Of a stretch of 64,000 bases of DNA, positions 27,196 through 35,756 are shown piece by piece. The notes under the pieces are model-generated. The model was given only the letters and a program-made list of their open reading frames with translations, did not search any database and was not told where the DNA came from. Source of the stretch: Jiangella muralis (GTDB taxonomy: Bacteria > Actinomycetota > Actinomycetes > Jiangellales > Jiangellaceae); contig NZ_KQ434753.1 of the NCBI RefSeq assembly GCF_001270745.1, positions 217,155 to 281,154 of the forward strand, in the 5' to 3' direction. The position numbers and the translations under genes were made by a program. The number at the start of each line of letters is the position of its first letter. Positions within the stretch are counted from its first letter, which is position 1.

Positions 27196-27430
27196 GTCCC
27201 CCTGGCAGTCTGGGCACGCCTCACTTGCCCGGAGCCGTCTTCGATGGCGAGCCGCCATACAGAGCTGGCCAGGGAGAATGCCGCCGGCCGCTCACTGGCC
27301 GCCCGTGGTTGGCAGTTTGGTGGGCCCAGGGCGCCAGTAATCCGCCAACCATCGGTGGCCGCGCACGGCCAGGGGTCGGTGGGGACGGCAGCAGGGGGAC
27401 ACCTACTGCCGCAAAGCGGCGAACGCGGCG
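27196..27430. repeat. GC-rich intergenic repeat, copy B
   Basis: It carries the four blocks of copy A in the same order: 27210-27226, 27232-27245, 27386-27399 and 27407-27419, all identical across 13-17 bases. It opens with GTCCCCCTG (27196-27204), the reverse complement of CAGGGGGAC in block three (27391-27399). It is about half the length of copy A. Nothing else is recognised in the 400-base gap 27067-27466, except GAAATGATCACG near 27137. Confidence 0.7.
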
Positions 27431-27466
27431 AGCACGACGGCGAACCCGCGTGAACCGCAGGACCAA

Positions 27467-28066
27467 TCAGGGGGCGTTCCAGCGGCCGATCGCCGGCGTC
27501 TCGCGCTCCCACCCGAGGACGGACACCGTCGCGGTGTCGAGGCGCAGGTGGGCGCCCGCCGCGACCGGCCAGCCGCTCCACCGTGCGCCGACCACCCGCA
27601 GGACGTGGCCGTGCGCGAACACCAGGACGCGCTCCCCCTCGACCGACCGCAGCCGGGCGATCAGGCGGTCGACCCGGGCCTCGACGTCGGCCGGGCGTTC
27701 GCCACCGGGCGCGCCGTCGGTCCAGAGCGACCAGTCCGGGTCGGTCGCGCGGATCTGCGGCGTGGTGATGCCCTCGTACTCGCCGTAGTCCCACTCTCGC
27801 AGATCGTCGTCGAGCTCCGGGTCCGGGAAGCCGGCCAGCTCGGCCGTCACGTGGGCCCGCTGCCGGGGGCTGGACAGCACCAGGTCGAACACGGCGCCGT
27901 CGAGCCGGTCCGCCAGCGACCGGGCGGCCCGCTCGCCCTCCGGCGTCAGCGGCAGGTCGGTGGTGCTGGTGTGCTTGCCGTCGCGGCTCCACTCGGTCTG
28001 GCCGTGCCGGACCAGCCAGATCTCGGGACGGTGAGTCTGCGGGTCCGGCTGCCGGATCGTCGCCAT
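27467..28066 (-). CDS. Histidine phosphatase family protein
   Basis: The 199-residue protein has the phosphoglycerate-mutase-like catalytic core: LVRHGQTEW with Arg19-His20-Gly21 near the N-terminus, SSPRQRAHVTAEL, the acid region EYEGITTPQI and the second histidine in VLVFAHGHVLR. The substrate is not evident; broad acid phosphatase or sugar-phosphate phosphatase activity is usual. The ATG at 28066 gives the typical length of about 200 residues. It is divergent from corA, with only 44 bp between starts, and is followed by repeat copy B. Confidence 0.92.
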   Translation of the reverse strand: MATIRQPDPQTHRPEIWLVRHGQTEWSRDGKHTSTTDLPLTPEGERAARSLADRLDGAVFDLVLSSPRQRAHVTAELAGFPDPELDDDLREWDYGEYEGITTPQIRATDPDWSLWTDGAPGGERPADVEARVDRLIARLRSVEGERVLVFAHGHVLRVVGARWSGWPVAAGAHLRLDTATVSVLGWERETPAIGRWNAP

Positions 28067-28110
28067 GCTGGTAACGCTAGCGCTGGGGATCGGCTCGGCG
28101 AGGAGGAATC

Positions 28111-29079
28111 GTGACGGTGACGGAGTGGGCGTTCTACCGCGACGGCCGGCGGCAGACCGGCCAGGACTACGACGACGCCGTCGCGCAGACACGTCAGCGG
28201 CAGGGGTTCGTCTGGATCCGGCTGCACGAGCCGGGTGAGGACGACCTGCGCGGCATCGCGGCCGACTTCGGCCTGCACCCGCTGGCCGTCGAGGACGCGC
28301 TGGACCCACGGCAGGGCACCAAGATCGGCCACTACGACGGGCTGGTCTACCTGGTGCTGCGCCGGGTCCGGTACGACGGCGGCGGGGTGCGCGACGCGGG
28401 CCGGCTGACGATGCTGGCCGGGCCGGACGTCGTCGTCAGCGTCAGCGAGGGCGACCCGGACACCGTCCAGGCCATCGCGGAGCAGTTGGAGAGCCGGCCG
28501 AAGCTGCTCGGCCACGGCCCGGCCGCCGCCCTGTATGTGGCCGCCGACTCCACCGTCGACGAGTACGTCGAGGTGGCGGAGGCGTTCGAGGCCGACCTCA
28601 GTGAGATCGAGGCGGCCGTGTTCGACGAGGTCAGCGGCAACCAGGCGGGGCGGATCTACCACGCCAAGCGGGAGCTGCTGAAGCTGCAGCGGGCCATCGC
28701 GCCGCTCGGGCTGCCGGTGCGGTCGCTGACGCAGCGGGCGCCGGAACTGGTCCCGCCGAAGGTGCAGACCTACTTCCGCGGCGTCGGCGACCACGTCGAC
28801 CGGCTGCACACCCAGCTGGGCGGCTACGACGAGATCATCGGCTCGATGCTGCAGGCGAACCTGGCGCAGCTGTCGGTGGCGCAGAACAACGACATGCGCA
28901 AGATCACGTCGTGGGCGGCGATCGTCGCGGTGCCCACGGCGATCGCCGGCATCTACGGCATGAACTTCCGCCACATGCCCGAGCTGCACTGGCGGTTCGG
29001 CTACCCCGGGGTGATGCTGCTGATGGCGGCGCTGTGCTGGATGCTGTACGTCAATTTCAAGCGTCGCGACTGGCTCTAG
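28111..29079 (+). CDS. corA: CorA-type magnesium/cobalt transporter
   Basis: The 322-residue protein has the soluble N-terminal funnel domain, a long helical segment and two C-terminal membrane helices, with the ion-selectivity signature YGMNF (GMN at 283-285) after the first. CorA proteins are pentameric channels for Mg2+ and related divalent ions. The GTG at 28111 is preceded by GAGGAGG at a good distance. The stop overlaps the stop of the convergent stress-protein gene by 4 bp. Confidence 0.95.
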   Translation: MTVTEWAFYRDGRRQTGQDYDDAVAQTRQRQGFVWIRLHEPGEDDLRGIAADFGLHPLAVEDALDPRQGTKIGHYDGLVYLVLRRVRYDGGGVRDAGRLTMLAGPDVVVSVSEGDPDTVQAIAEQLESRPKLLGHGPAAALYVAADSTVDEYVEVAEAFEADLSEIEAAVFDEVSGNQAGRIYHAKRELLKLQRAIAPLGLPVRSLTQRAPELVPPKVQTYFRGVGDHVDRLHTQLGGYDEIIGSMLQANLAQLSVAQNNDMRKITSWAAIVAVPTAIAGIYGMNFRHMPELHWRFGYPGVMLLMAALCWMLYVNFKRRDWL

Positions 29080-29561
29080 GAAACGGTCCCGGTGCCGGTC
29101 TGCAGCGAGAGCCGGGCGAGCTGGTTGCGCGCCTCCTCGGCGTGCTGGTGCTGGCAGAACACCTCGTAGCGGCCGGCCACGGTGACGCTCTGGGACGTGA
29201 AGTCGCGGCGCCCGCCGGTCAGCGCGTAGCCGACCAGCCCGAAGATCATCATGAAGATGGCGCCCCACAGCACGCTGAGCAGGATGATCGCCAGCCAGCC
29301 CTCGTCGGTGAACAGGCCGAGGAGGAGGCCGACGAACAGGCCCAGCCAGGCGCCGGTGGCCAGGCCGCCGAGGGCCGCCTTGCCCCACGACAACCGCCCG
29401 GTGACGCGCTCGACCTGGCGGAGGTCGCTGCCGACGATGGCAAGGTTCTCGACGGGGAACTTCTGGTCGGCCAGGTAGTCGACCGCCTTCTGTGCCGCGG
29501 GGTAATCGTCATACGTGCCGACGACGATGCCGGTGGGAAGACCGGGAATGGGACTCACCAT
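29076..29561 (-). CDS. General stress protein 17M-like membrane protein
   Basis: The 161-residue protein has an N-terminal segment GIVVGTYDDYPAAQKAVDYL, typical of the general stress protein 17M/YflT-type domain, followed by two hydrophobic stretches (about residues 66-86 and 92-113) with glycine repeats. These proteins appear in general stress regulons, but a biochemical role is not known. AGGAGG lies 8 bases upstream of the ATG at 29561. It converges on corA with overlapping stops. Confidence 0.85.
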   Translation of the reverse strand: MVSPIPGLPTGIVVGTYDDYPAAQKAVDYLADQKFPVENLAIVGSDLRQVERVTGRLSWGKAALGGLATGAWLGLFVGLLLGLFTDEGWLAIILLSVLWGAIFMMIFGLVGYALTGGRRDFTSQSVTVAGRYEVFCQHQHAEEARNQLARLSLQTGTGTVS

Positions 29562-29673
29562 GACACACCTCCTAGGGGGCGACAGTACCCGCGCGGACGA
29601 TCAACGCACGGCTCATTCGCGCACACATTGCCGGAACGTCGCTGCTGAGCGGGGCGAACCGGGCGGAGTGCCC

Positions 29674-30180
29674 CTACGCGGTGGAGGCGATGAGCCAGTC
29701 GGGCAGCTCCGCGGCCACGGTGACGCCGAGCGCCAGCACCAGTGCGCGGTGCGCCTTCGGCTCGAACGGCTCGATCAGCAGCGACATGCCCGCCTCGGAC
29801 GGGGTACGGTCGGCCTTGCGCTGATTGCACGACACGCACGCCGCGACGGTGTTCAGCCAGCTGCGCTGGGCACCGCCGCGAGACGTGGGCACGATGTGGT
29901 CGATGGAGTTGGCCCGGCCGGCGCAGTAGGCGCAGCGCCGGGCGTCGCGTTCCAGCACTCCGCCGCGTGACCACGGCACCTTGCGGCGGTACGGCACGCG
30001 GACGAACCGGAGCAGGCGCACGACCAGCGGTGTCGGCAGCTCGCGGGTGGCCGAGCGGATGAGCTTCTCGGTGTCGGCGTGCTCGACGACGGCCTTCTCG
30101 GTGAGGATGAGGATGATGGCCCGGCGCACCGACACGACGGCCAGCGGCTCGTAGGAGGCGTTCAGCACGAGTGTGTTCAC
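29674..30180 (-). CDS. HNH endonuclease
   Basis: The 168-residue protein has a conserved N-terminal strand region (NTLVLNASYEPL) and an HNH domain: Cys83-x2-Cys86, Asp94-His95, Asn110 and Cys115-x2-Cys118, a zinc-stabilised metal-dependent nuclease core. This form is common as a single chromosomal gene in actinomycetes and is not obviously linked to an intron, restriction system or phage here. Biological target unknown. The GTG at 30180 is preceded by AAGGAGG at 7-8 bases. A good promoter candidate lies 50-75 bases upstream. Confidence 0.9.
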   Translation of the reverse strand: MNTLVLNASYEPLAVVSVRRAIILILTEKAVVEHADTEKLIRSATRELPTPLVVRLLRFVRVPYRRKVPWSRGGVLERDARRCAYCAGRANSIDHIVPTSRGGAQRSWLNTVAACVSCNQRKADRTPSEAGMSLLIEPFEPKAHRALVLALGVTVAAELPDWLIASTA

Positions 30181-30226
30181 GGCACACGCCTCCTTCCCGA
30201 GCCCCGGGTCAGGGCTCGCCGCTCTG

Positions 30227-30254
30227 ACTCTAGTGTGGCCTACGCGCTCGACAA
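30227..30254 (-). promoter_or_regulatory. Candidate promoter for the HNH gene
   Basis: On the minus strand TTGTCG (30254-30249) and TAGAGT (30232-30227) are 16 bases apart, about 47 bases before the GTG start. A short hairpin (GAGCCC with GGGCTC, around 30199-30217) lies between promoter and ribosome-binding site. Confidence 0.45.
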
Positions 30255-30339
30255 GGAACGTAACGGCAAAAACTGGACCAATCGCTGGCGGTGCCCGCGC
30301 GCGCGGACCCGCCTCTACAGTGCAACGACGCCGCCGGGT

Positions 30340-31071
30340 TCACAACGGCTTTTCCTGCTGGTCCAGGTCGAGCCGCGGCAGCGACTCGCCCGACACGGAA
30401 CGCCAGACGTCGGTGACGCGGTCCTGGATGACCTCGACGACGTCGCGCAGCGGCAGCCCGGTGAACTCGTCGGGCAGGATCGGCTTGCCGACGCGCAGCT
30501 TGATGGTGGGACGGCGGACGATGGACGTGAGCGCGCCGCCGAGGCTGCGCGCGATGGACCCGGAACCGATGCGCCGGGCGTCGTGGTGGGCCACCGGGAT
30601 GACCGGCGCCTTCGCGTCGGCCGCGAGCCGGCCCACGCCGAAGCGGAACCGCCGCGGCGAGCCATCGGGCGTGGCCGAGACGTCGCCCTCGGGGTAGATG
30701 CCGACCACCTCGCCGCGGGCCAGCGCGTCGTACGCGGCCTTCAGCGCGGCGGCGCCCGCCTGCCGGCCGCCGACCTCGATCATGCCGGCCTGCCGCGCCA
30801 GCGGGCCGATGAACGGGTTCTCGAACACCAGCGACGACGCCATGAAGCGGACGTGACCGTGGGTGACGCCGCAGCCGTCGCGGTGGCACGGGACGCTGGG
30901 CCGCAGCCCGGCCCGGTAGAGCGTGGAGAGAACCGGCGGCACGTCGGCGATGGTGGTGTGGTTGACGGCGACGATGGCCGGCCCCTGGATGGGCAGGTGC
31001 GACAGGCCGTCGGGATCGACGCGACCGAACCACTTGGTCAGACCCACGGCAACCGCACCCACGAGTTCCAC
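30340..31071 (-). CDS. 1-acyl-sn-glycerol-3-phosphate acyltransferase-like (PlsC family)
   Basis: The 243-residue protein has the PlsC motifs: NHTTIADVP (NHX4D, His38 and Asp43) and the phosphate-binding YPEGDVS. It would acylate lysophosphatidate or a related acceptor at the membrane, in phospholipid or glycolipid synthesis. The cysteine- and histidine-bearing insert CHRDGCGVTHGH at about 62-73 is unusual. The GTG at 31071 has no strong ribosome-binding site. The LppX/LprAFG-like lipoprotein gene ends 47 bp upstream on the same strand. Confidence 0.9.
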   Translation of the reverse strand: MELVGAVAVGLTKWFGRVDPDGLSHLPIQGPAIVAVNHTTIADVPPVLSTLYRAGLRPSVPCHRDGCGVTHGHVRFMASSLVFENPFIGPLARQAGMIEVGGRQAGAAALKAAYDALARGEVVGIYPEGDVSATPDGSPRRFRFGVGRLAADAKAPVIPVAHHDARRIGSGSIARSLGGALTSIVRRPTIKLRVGKPILPDEFTGLPLRDVVEVIQDRVTDVWRSVSGESLPRLDLDQQEKPL

Positions 31072-31118
31072 GGGGGAAGATTAACCCATCGGCCCGGCGA
31101 GCCGGTGAAGCAACCTCG

Positions 31119-31889
31119 TCACGGCGCCTGGGTGGCGGGCGCGGTGGGCACCGGGATCTTGGTGAGGTCGACCACGGCGTCCTCGGCCGGCGGGGTGACC
31201 GCGACCTCCGTCCCGTAGTCGGTGAAGGAGATGACGCCGGCACCGGCCGACGCGCCCTTCTCCTCCAGCCGCAGCGGCAGCGGCTCGCCGGTGGCGGCGA
31301 CCCACAGCGTGCCGCCGGTCTCCGGGAACAGCAGGCCGACCGCCGGCTGGCCGTCGACCTCGCGGACGGCGGTGAGCCCGTCAGGGGCGTCGGCGCCGAG
31401 CACCGCGGCCGCGAACGTGGACCCGTCGGAGAAGATGGCGAAGCCGGCCGCCGCCTCGGGCGAGATGAGCAGCCACTTGCCGGCCAGCGTGGTGCCGACG
31501 TCGGCGCCCACGACCTCGGCCAGCGACGCGTCGCCGGTCACGTAGACGGCGCCGGGCGTGGCGACCAGCTGGACCGGGTTCTCGGCGCCGACAGTGCCGG
31601 TCGAGCCGACGCCGTCCTTGAAGGCGATGTTGATGGTGTTGCCGCTGACCGTGGTGCCGGTGACGCGGTAGGAGCCGGTGGCGCGCATGGCCGCCAGGGA
31701 CTGCTCCAGCACCTCCGTGGCCGCCAGCTCGTCGATGCCGTTGGGCGCCTCGGTGAGGCCCTCCTCGACACTGAGCTGCGCCAACGGCGAGACCGCCGAG
31801 TGCTCCGGCCCGGATGCACACGCCGTCAAGGCGATGGTCACGAGCGCGGCGGAACCGGCTGCAGCCAGTCGGCGAACGACCAGTTGCAT
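31119..31889 (-). CDS. LppX/LprAFG-like lipoprotein
   Basis: The 256-residue product has a lipoprotein signal peptide with the lipobox LTAC (Cys24), so it should be anchored on the outer face of the membrane. The body, with SYRVTGTTVSGNTINIAFKDG and VYVTGDASLAEVV, resembles the LppX/LprG fold, a hydrophobic pocket that carries lipids or lipoglycans. Relationship is by pattern, not by alignment. The ATG at 31889 follows GAGGTC. Its position 47 bp upstream of an acyltransferase gene fits a role in lipid handling. The low-complexity C-terminus is Pro/Thr/Ala-rich. Confidence 0.82.
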   Translation of the reverse strand: MQLVVRRLAAAGSAALVTIALTACASGPEHSAVSPLAQLSVEEGLTEAPNGIDELAATEVLEQSLAAMRATGSYRVTGTTVSGNTINIAFKDGVGSTGTVGAENPVQLVATPGAVYVTGDASLAEVVGADVGTTLAGKWLLISPEAAAGFAIFSDGSTFAAAVLGADAPDGLTAVREVDGQPAVGLLFPETGGTLWVAATGEPLPLRLEEKGASAGAGVISFTDYGTEVAVTPPAEDAVVDLTKIPVPTAPATQAP

Positions 31890-32105
31890 GAGCGGCTGAC
31901 CTCTTCGGTTCAAGGGTCGGCTCGGTGTCGAGCACGAGGCGGCTCCGGATGGAGCGCCTGATGGAGCATACCCACGCTCCGGCCGCGCCGTCACCGAAAC
32001 GTGACCTGATCAAGGCGGCACGGCTACCCGTTCCCGGACGTTCCCCCTGATCAACGCGGGTGTGACGAAAGGGTGTAATCTCGTTCACGAGACAACTGAA
32101 TACCC

Positions 32106-32192
32106 ACGACAGGGGAGCGCTGCAGCGCTGAGAGTGCGGGACGAGCCCGCAGACCCTCGAACCTGATCCGGGTAATGCCGGCGCAGGAAGTC
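32106..32192 (+). promoter_or_regulatory. TPP (THI-box) riboswitch
   Basis: The sequence shows the hallmark order of the thiamine pyrophosphate aptamer: GGGGAGC near 32112, CTGAGAG (32128-32134), GACCCTCGAACCTGAT (32152-32167) and GGGTAATGCCGGCGCAGGAA (32170-32189). It sits about 105 bases upstream of the ykoE start and would repress the transporter when TPP is abundant. The gap 31890-32297 is otherwise leader and promoter sequence; TAATCT near 32074 is a weak -10 candidate. Confidence 0.95.
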
Positions 32193-32208
32193 GACACATC
32201 GACCGCAG

Positions 32209-32291
32209 CAGCGCGTCCCACGGGATGGTCCCCGTGGCGGCGCGCTGTAGCACGTCTTCGAGGCCCCTCGTCGTATCCGTACGAGAGGAGC
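32209..32291 (+). promoter_or_regulatory. Probable expression platform of the TPP riboswitch
   Basis: A stem pairs CAGCGCG (32209-32215) with CGCGCTG (32241-32247) around an inner CACGGG/CCCGTG stem. Downstream, CCCCTCGT (32264-32271) can pair with ACGAGAGG (32281-32288), which overlaps the ribosome-binding site of ykoE. This suggests translational control, possibly with the first stem as a terminator-like element. Confidence 0.5.
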
Positions 32292-32297
32292 TGTCCG

Positions 32298-32897
32298 ATG
32301 AGCGAGCCGGGAACCATCCAGGTGCGACGGCACCGCTGGCGCACCGTCGACATCGTCGTCGCGTCCGTCATCGGTGTCGTGTTCGGGGTGGTCTTCGCCA
32401 TCTGGAACAACCTGCTGTACTCGGTGATCAACGCGCCGCTGGGCTCGATGCCGATCGCACCGCTGGCGTCCGGCGTCTGGCTGGTGCCGGCCGTCCTCGG
32501 CGCGCTGGTGGTGCGCCGACCGGGCGCGGCCCTGTACACGGAGGCGCTGGCGGCCGTGGTGTCGATGTTCTTCGGCTCGGCGTGGGGGCTGTCGGTCTTC
32601 CTGTCCGGCATGTGGCAGGGGCTCGGGGCCGAGGTCCTGCTGGCGTTGCTGGCGTACCGCCGCTGGGGGGCCGGTGCGGCGCTGCTGGCCGGTGGCGGCG
32701 CGGGCCTGGCGATGGGGCTGTACGAGATCGTCGCGTACGTCCCCACCTACTCCGCCGACTGGAAGGTCATCTACGTGGGGTGCGCCATCGCGGCCGGAGT
32801 GGTCGCGGGCGGGCTCGCGTGGCTGCTGATGCGGGCGCTGGCACGGACCGGCGCGCTGGCGCCGTTCGCCGCCGGGCGGTCGCAGGGCGAGATCTGA
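32298..32897 (+). CDS. ykoE: YkoE-like ECF transporter substrate-binding (S) component
   Basis: The 199-residue protein is almost entirely membrane-embedded, with about five to six helices, and includes NNLLYSVINAPLGSMPIAPL and AWGLSVFLSGMWQGLGAE, typical of YkoE. In the Ykoe-D-C system the S component recognises the thiamine precursor hydroxymethylpyrimidine or thiamine. The ATG at 32298 follows GAGAGGAG; the longer open frame upstream runs through the riboswitch and is not coding. It overlaps ykoD by one base (TGATG). The upstream TPP riboswitch confirms the thiamine link. Confidence 0.92.
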   Translation: MSEPGTIQVRRHRWRTVDIVVASVIGVVFGVVFAIWNNLLYSVINAPLGSMPIAPLASGVWLVPAVLGALVVRRPGAALYTEALAAVVSMFFGSAWGLSVFLSGMWQGLGAEVLLALLAYRRWGAGAALLAGGGAGLAMGLYEIVAYVPTYSADWKVIYVGCAIAAGVVAGGLAWLLMRALARTGALAPFAAGRSQGEI

Positions 32898-34372
32898 TGA
32901 CGGTGTCCGACGGCGGCGCCGCGGTCCGGATCCGCGGCTTCGGCTGGCGGTACGCGGGCCGCAAGGCGTGGGCCTGCCGCGACGTCGACCTGGACGTCGC
33001 TGCCGGTGAGCGGGTGCTGCTGGTCGGGCCGTCGGGTGCGGGCAAGTCGACGCTGCTGCGCGCGGTCGCCGGGCTGCTGGACCCGGAGACGGCGGCGGAG
33101 GTCGAAGGGTCGGTGCAGGTCGACGGCGCGCCGGCGGCGGCCGCGCGGGACCGCGTCGGCATGCTGCTGCAGGACCCGGAGGCGTCGCTGGTGATGTCGC
33201 GCTCCGGCGACGACGTCGCGTTCGGGCTGGAGAACGCCGGGGTGCCGGCGGACGAGATCTGGCCGCGGGTGGACGAGGCGCTCGCCCGGGTCGGCTTCCG
33301 GCACGGACGCGACCGGCCGACGGCGGCGCTGTCCGGCGGCGAGCAGCAGCGGCTGGCGCTGGCCGGCGCGCTGGTCCGCCGCCCGTCGGTGCTGGTGCTG
33401 GACGAGCCGACCGCCAACCTCGACCCGGACGGGACGGCGACGGTGCTGTCCGCCGTCGACGCCGCCCTGGCCGGCGCCGGGACGACGCTGCTGCTGGTCG
33501 AGCACCGGGTCGACGCCGCGGCCGGACTGGTCGACCGGGTGGTCGTGCTGGAGCCGGGTGCCGGGGTGCTCGACGACGGCCCGCCGGACGAGGTGTTCGG
33601 GCGGCGCGGCGCCGCGCTCGCCGCGGCCGGCGTGTGGGTGCCGGCGCCATGGGGACCGGCCGCTCCCCCGTTCCGCCCCGGCCCGGGCGGCGACGTCGTG
33701 CTGACGGCGCGCGACCTCACCCTGACCTACCCGAGCACCCGGCGGCCGGCGCTGTCGTCGGCGTCGCTGTCCGTGCGGCGCGGCACCGCGGTCGCCGTCA
33801 CCGGACCGAACGGCAGCGGCAAGTCGACGCTGGCGATGCTGCTGGCCGGGCTACTACCGCCGGACACCGGGTCGGTGCTGCTCAGCGGGTCGGAGCGGCC
33901 GCTGCACCGGTGGCGGGCCCGCGACCTGTGCCGCCGCGTCGGGACGGTGTTCCAGGACCCGGAGCACCAGTTCATCACCCGCACCGCCCGCGACGAGCTG
34001 CTGGTCGGGCCGCGGCGGGCCGGCGTACCGGCCGACGCGGCGGACCGGCGGGCGGACGAGCTGCTGGACCGGCTGCGGCTGACCCGGCTGGCCGGCGCGA
34101 ACCCGTTCACGCTGTCCGGCGGCGAGAAACGGCGGCTGTCGGTCGCGGCGATGCTGACGACCGCGCCGGACCTGCTGGTGCTGGACGAGCCGACGTTCGG
34201 GCAGGACGCGCGGACGTGGGCGGAGCTGCTCGAGCTGTTCGTGGGGTTGCGGGTGGGCGGGACGGCGATCGTGGCGGTGACGCACGACGAGGCGTTCGCG
34301 GGGGCGCTGGCCGACGCGCGGGTGACGGTGTCCGGTGGCGCGCTGCGCGACGTCGTGGAGGTGCGGTCGTGA
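32897..34372 (+). CDS. ykoD: YkoD-like ECF transporter, fused double ATPase
   Basis: The 491-residue protein contains two ABC ATPase domains in one chain. The first has Walker A GPSGAGKST (44-52), signature LSGGEQQRLAL and LVLDEPTANLD. The second has GPNGSGKST, signature LSGGEKRRLSVA and LVLDEPTFGQD. It energises the ECF module together with YkoC. The D-loop change in the second domain (FGQD) is a normal variation. The frame is linked to ykoE by TGATG and to ykoC by GTGA, indicating strict translational coupling. Confidence 0.94.
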   Translation: MTVSDGGAAVRIRGFGWRYAGRKAWACRDVDLDVAAGERVLLVGPSGAGKSTLLRAVAGLLDPETAAEVEGSVQVDGAPAAAARDRVGMLLQDPEASLVMSRSGDDVAFGLENAGVPADEIWPRVDEALARVGFRHGRDRPTAALSGGEQQRLALAGALVRRPSVLVLDEPTANLDPDGTATVLSAVDAALAGAGTTLLLVEHRVDAAAGLVDRVVVLEPGAGVLDDGPPDEVFGRRGAALAAAGVWVPAPWGPAAPPFRPGPGGDVVLTARDLTLTYPSTRRPALSSASLSVRRGTAVAVTGPNGSGKSTLAMLLAGLLPPDTGSVLLSGSERPLHRWRARDLCRRVGTVFQDPEHQFITRTARDELLVGPRRAGVPADAADRRADELLDRLRLTRLAGANPFTLSGGEKRRLSVAAMLTTAPDLLVLDEPTFGQDARTWAELLELFVGLRVGGTAIVAVTHDEAFAGALADARVTVSGGALRDVVEVRS

Positions 34373-35175
34373 CGCTGCTGCAGACGCACCTCTCCACCGA
34401 CCCGGCCGCGCCGCTGGCTCGCCGGAATCCGGTCGCGAAGCTGGCGGCCGCGCTGATCCCGTCGATGCTGCTGCTGGTCAGCGTCGACCCGGTGTCGGCC
34501 GGGCTGCTGCTCACCGCCTGGCTGGTCTCCGTGCCGGCGTGGGGTGTCGGCTGGTCCGGGCTGCTGCGGCGGCTGTGGCCGCTCGCTCTTGCGGTCGTCA
34601 TGGTGAGCCTCGGCAACGCCGTGTTCACCGCACGCAAGGGCGGCGCGACGCTGCTGGAGGCCGGCCCGCTGCTGGTCACGTCGGAGAGCCTGGCCACCGG
34701 CGCGACGGCCGGCCTGCGGGTGGCGGCCATCGCGCTGCCCGGCGTGCTGGCGGTGCTGACCATCGACCCGGTCGACCTCGCCGACTCGCTGGTCCGGTAC
34801 GTGCGCGTGCCGGCCCGGTTCGCCTACGGGTCGCTGGCCGCGTTCCGGCTGGCGCCGCTGCTGGCGGCCGAGTGGGAGGTGCTGGGCCGGGCCCGGCGCG
34901 CCCGCGGACTCGGCGGCGACCGGAACCCGCTGCGGGCGCTGACGGTGCTCGGCGGACGGCTGTTCGCGCTGCTGGTGGGCGCGGTGCGGCGGGGGACGCA
35001 CCTGGCCGTCGCGATGGACGCCCGCGGCTTCGCGGCGTCGGCGCACCGCACGTGCGCGCGGCGGCCGGTGTTCGGACGGGCGGACGCCGCCCTGGTGGCC
35101 GCGTCGGCCCTGCTGACCGCCGTCGCCGTCGGGGTGGCCCTGGCGACCGGCGCCTGGTCGCCCGTCCTGTCCTGA
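34369..35175 (+). CDS. ykoC: YkoC-like ECF transporter transmembrane (T) component
   Basis: The 268-residue protein has about five membrane helices and the ECF T-component signatures ARRARGLGGD and AVAMDARGF, the coupling helices that contact the ATPases. Start GTG at 34369 overlaps the ykoD stop by 4 bp. Together with YkoE and YkoD it completes a dedicated thiamine-precursor importer. A hairpin terminator follows 7 bases after the stop. Confidence 0.93.
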   Translation: MTLLQTHLSTDPAAPLARRNPVAKLAAALIPSMLLLVSVDPVSAGLLLTAWLVSVPAWGVGWSGLLRRLWPLALAVVMVSLGNAVFTARKGGATLLEAGPLLVTSESLATGATAGLRVAAIALPGVLAVLTIDPVDLADSLVRYVRVPARFAYGSLAAFRLAPLLAAEWEVLGRARRARGLGGDRNPLRALTVLGGRLFALLVGAVRRGTHLAVAMDARGFAASAHRTCARRPVFGRADAALVAASALLTAVAVGVALATGAWSPVLS

Positions 35176-35181
35176 CCGGCT

Positions 35182-35214
35182 GGGTCCGCCACCCGCGGTG
35201 GAGGTGGCGGACCC
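35182..35214 (+). terminator. Hairpin terminator after ykoEDC
   Basis: Two 12-base arms, GGGTCCGCCACC (35182-35193) and GGTGGCGGACCC (35203-35214), are perfectly complementary around a 9-base loop. It lies between the convergent ykoC and MarR genes and may serve both. Confidence 0.8.
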
Positions 35215-35231
35215 GGACAGGACGCCGGCGG

Positions 35232-35687
35232 TCAGGGCCCGATGCGGCGGAGCAGCTGCGACAGCGTCGCCAGTTCCACGTCGTCGAAGCGGCCGACGAC
35301 GTAGTCATGGACGCCGCGGAGGTGGGTGCCGGTGGCCTCGCGCAGCCGCTCGTACCCCACGTCCGTCAGCACCGCGTAGAAGCCGCGGCCGTCGCGTTCG
35401 GCCTGGGCGCGTTCGAGCAGGCCCTCGTCGACCATGCGGTCGACGAGGCGGGTCAGGCCGCTGGGCGAGAGCATGACACGCTCGGCGAGCTCGCTCATCC
35501 GCAGCCGCCGGCCGTCGGCCTCCAGCAGGCGCACCAGCACGTCGTACCAGGCGAGCGGGAGGTCGTGGCTGGCGAGTAAGTCGGCCTCGAGGCGCCGCAT
35601 GACCCGGGACTGGGCGCGGATGAACAGCCTCCACACCTCGAGCTGCTCAGGTGTGACCCACTGATCGGTGTCCTTGCTGGCCGTCAT
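35232..35687 (-). CDS. MarR-family transcriptional regulator
   Basis: The 151-residue protein is a typical MarR: a dimerisation helix at each end and a winged helix at about 50-105, with LRMSELAERVMLSPSGLTRLVDRMVDEGLLER and wing residues ERDGRGFYAVLT in separate short segments. Members respond to phenolic compounds or oxidants. Target and ligand are not evident; it is divergent from mrp with 69 bp between the starts. Confidence 0.93.
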   Translation of the reverse strand: MTASKDTDQWVTPEQLEVWRLFIRAQSRVMRRLEADLLASHDLPLAWYDVLVRLLEADGRRLRMSELAERVMLSPSGLTRLVDRMVDEGLLERAQAERDGRGFYAVLTDVGYERLREATGTHLRGVHDYVVGRFDDVELATLSQLLRRIGP

Positions 35688-35756
35688 GGTGTCCAGATCC
35701 TAGACGCCGGTGCCCGCCCGACGGCGCAGAAGCGCGGCGGACGTAGCATCGACACC

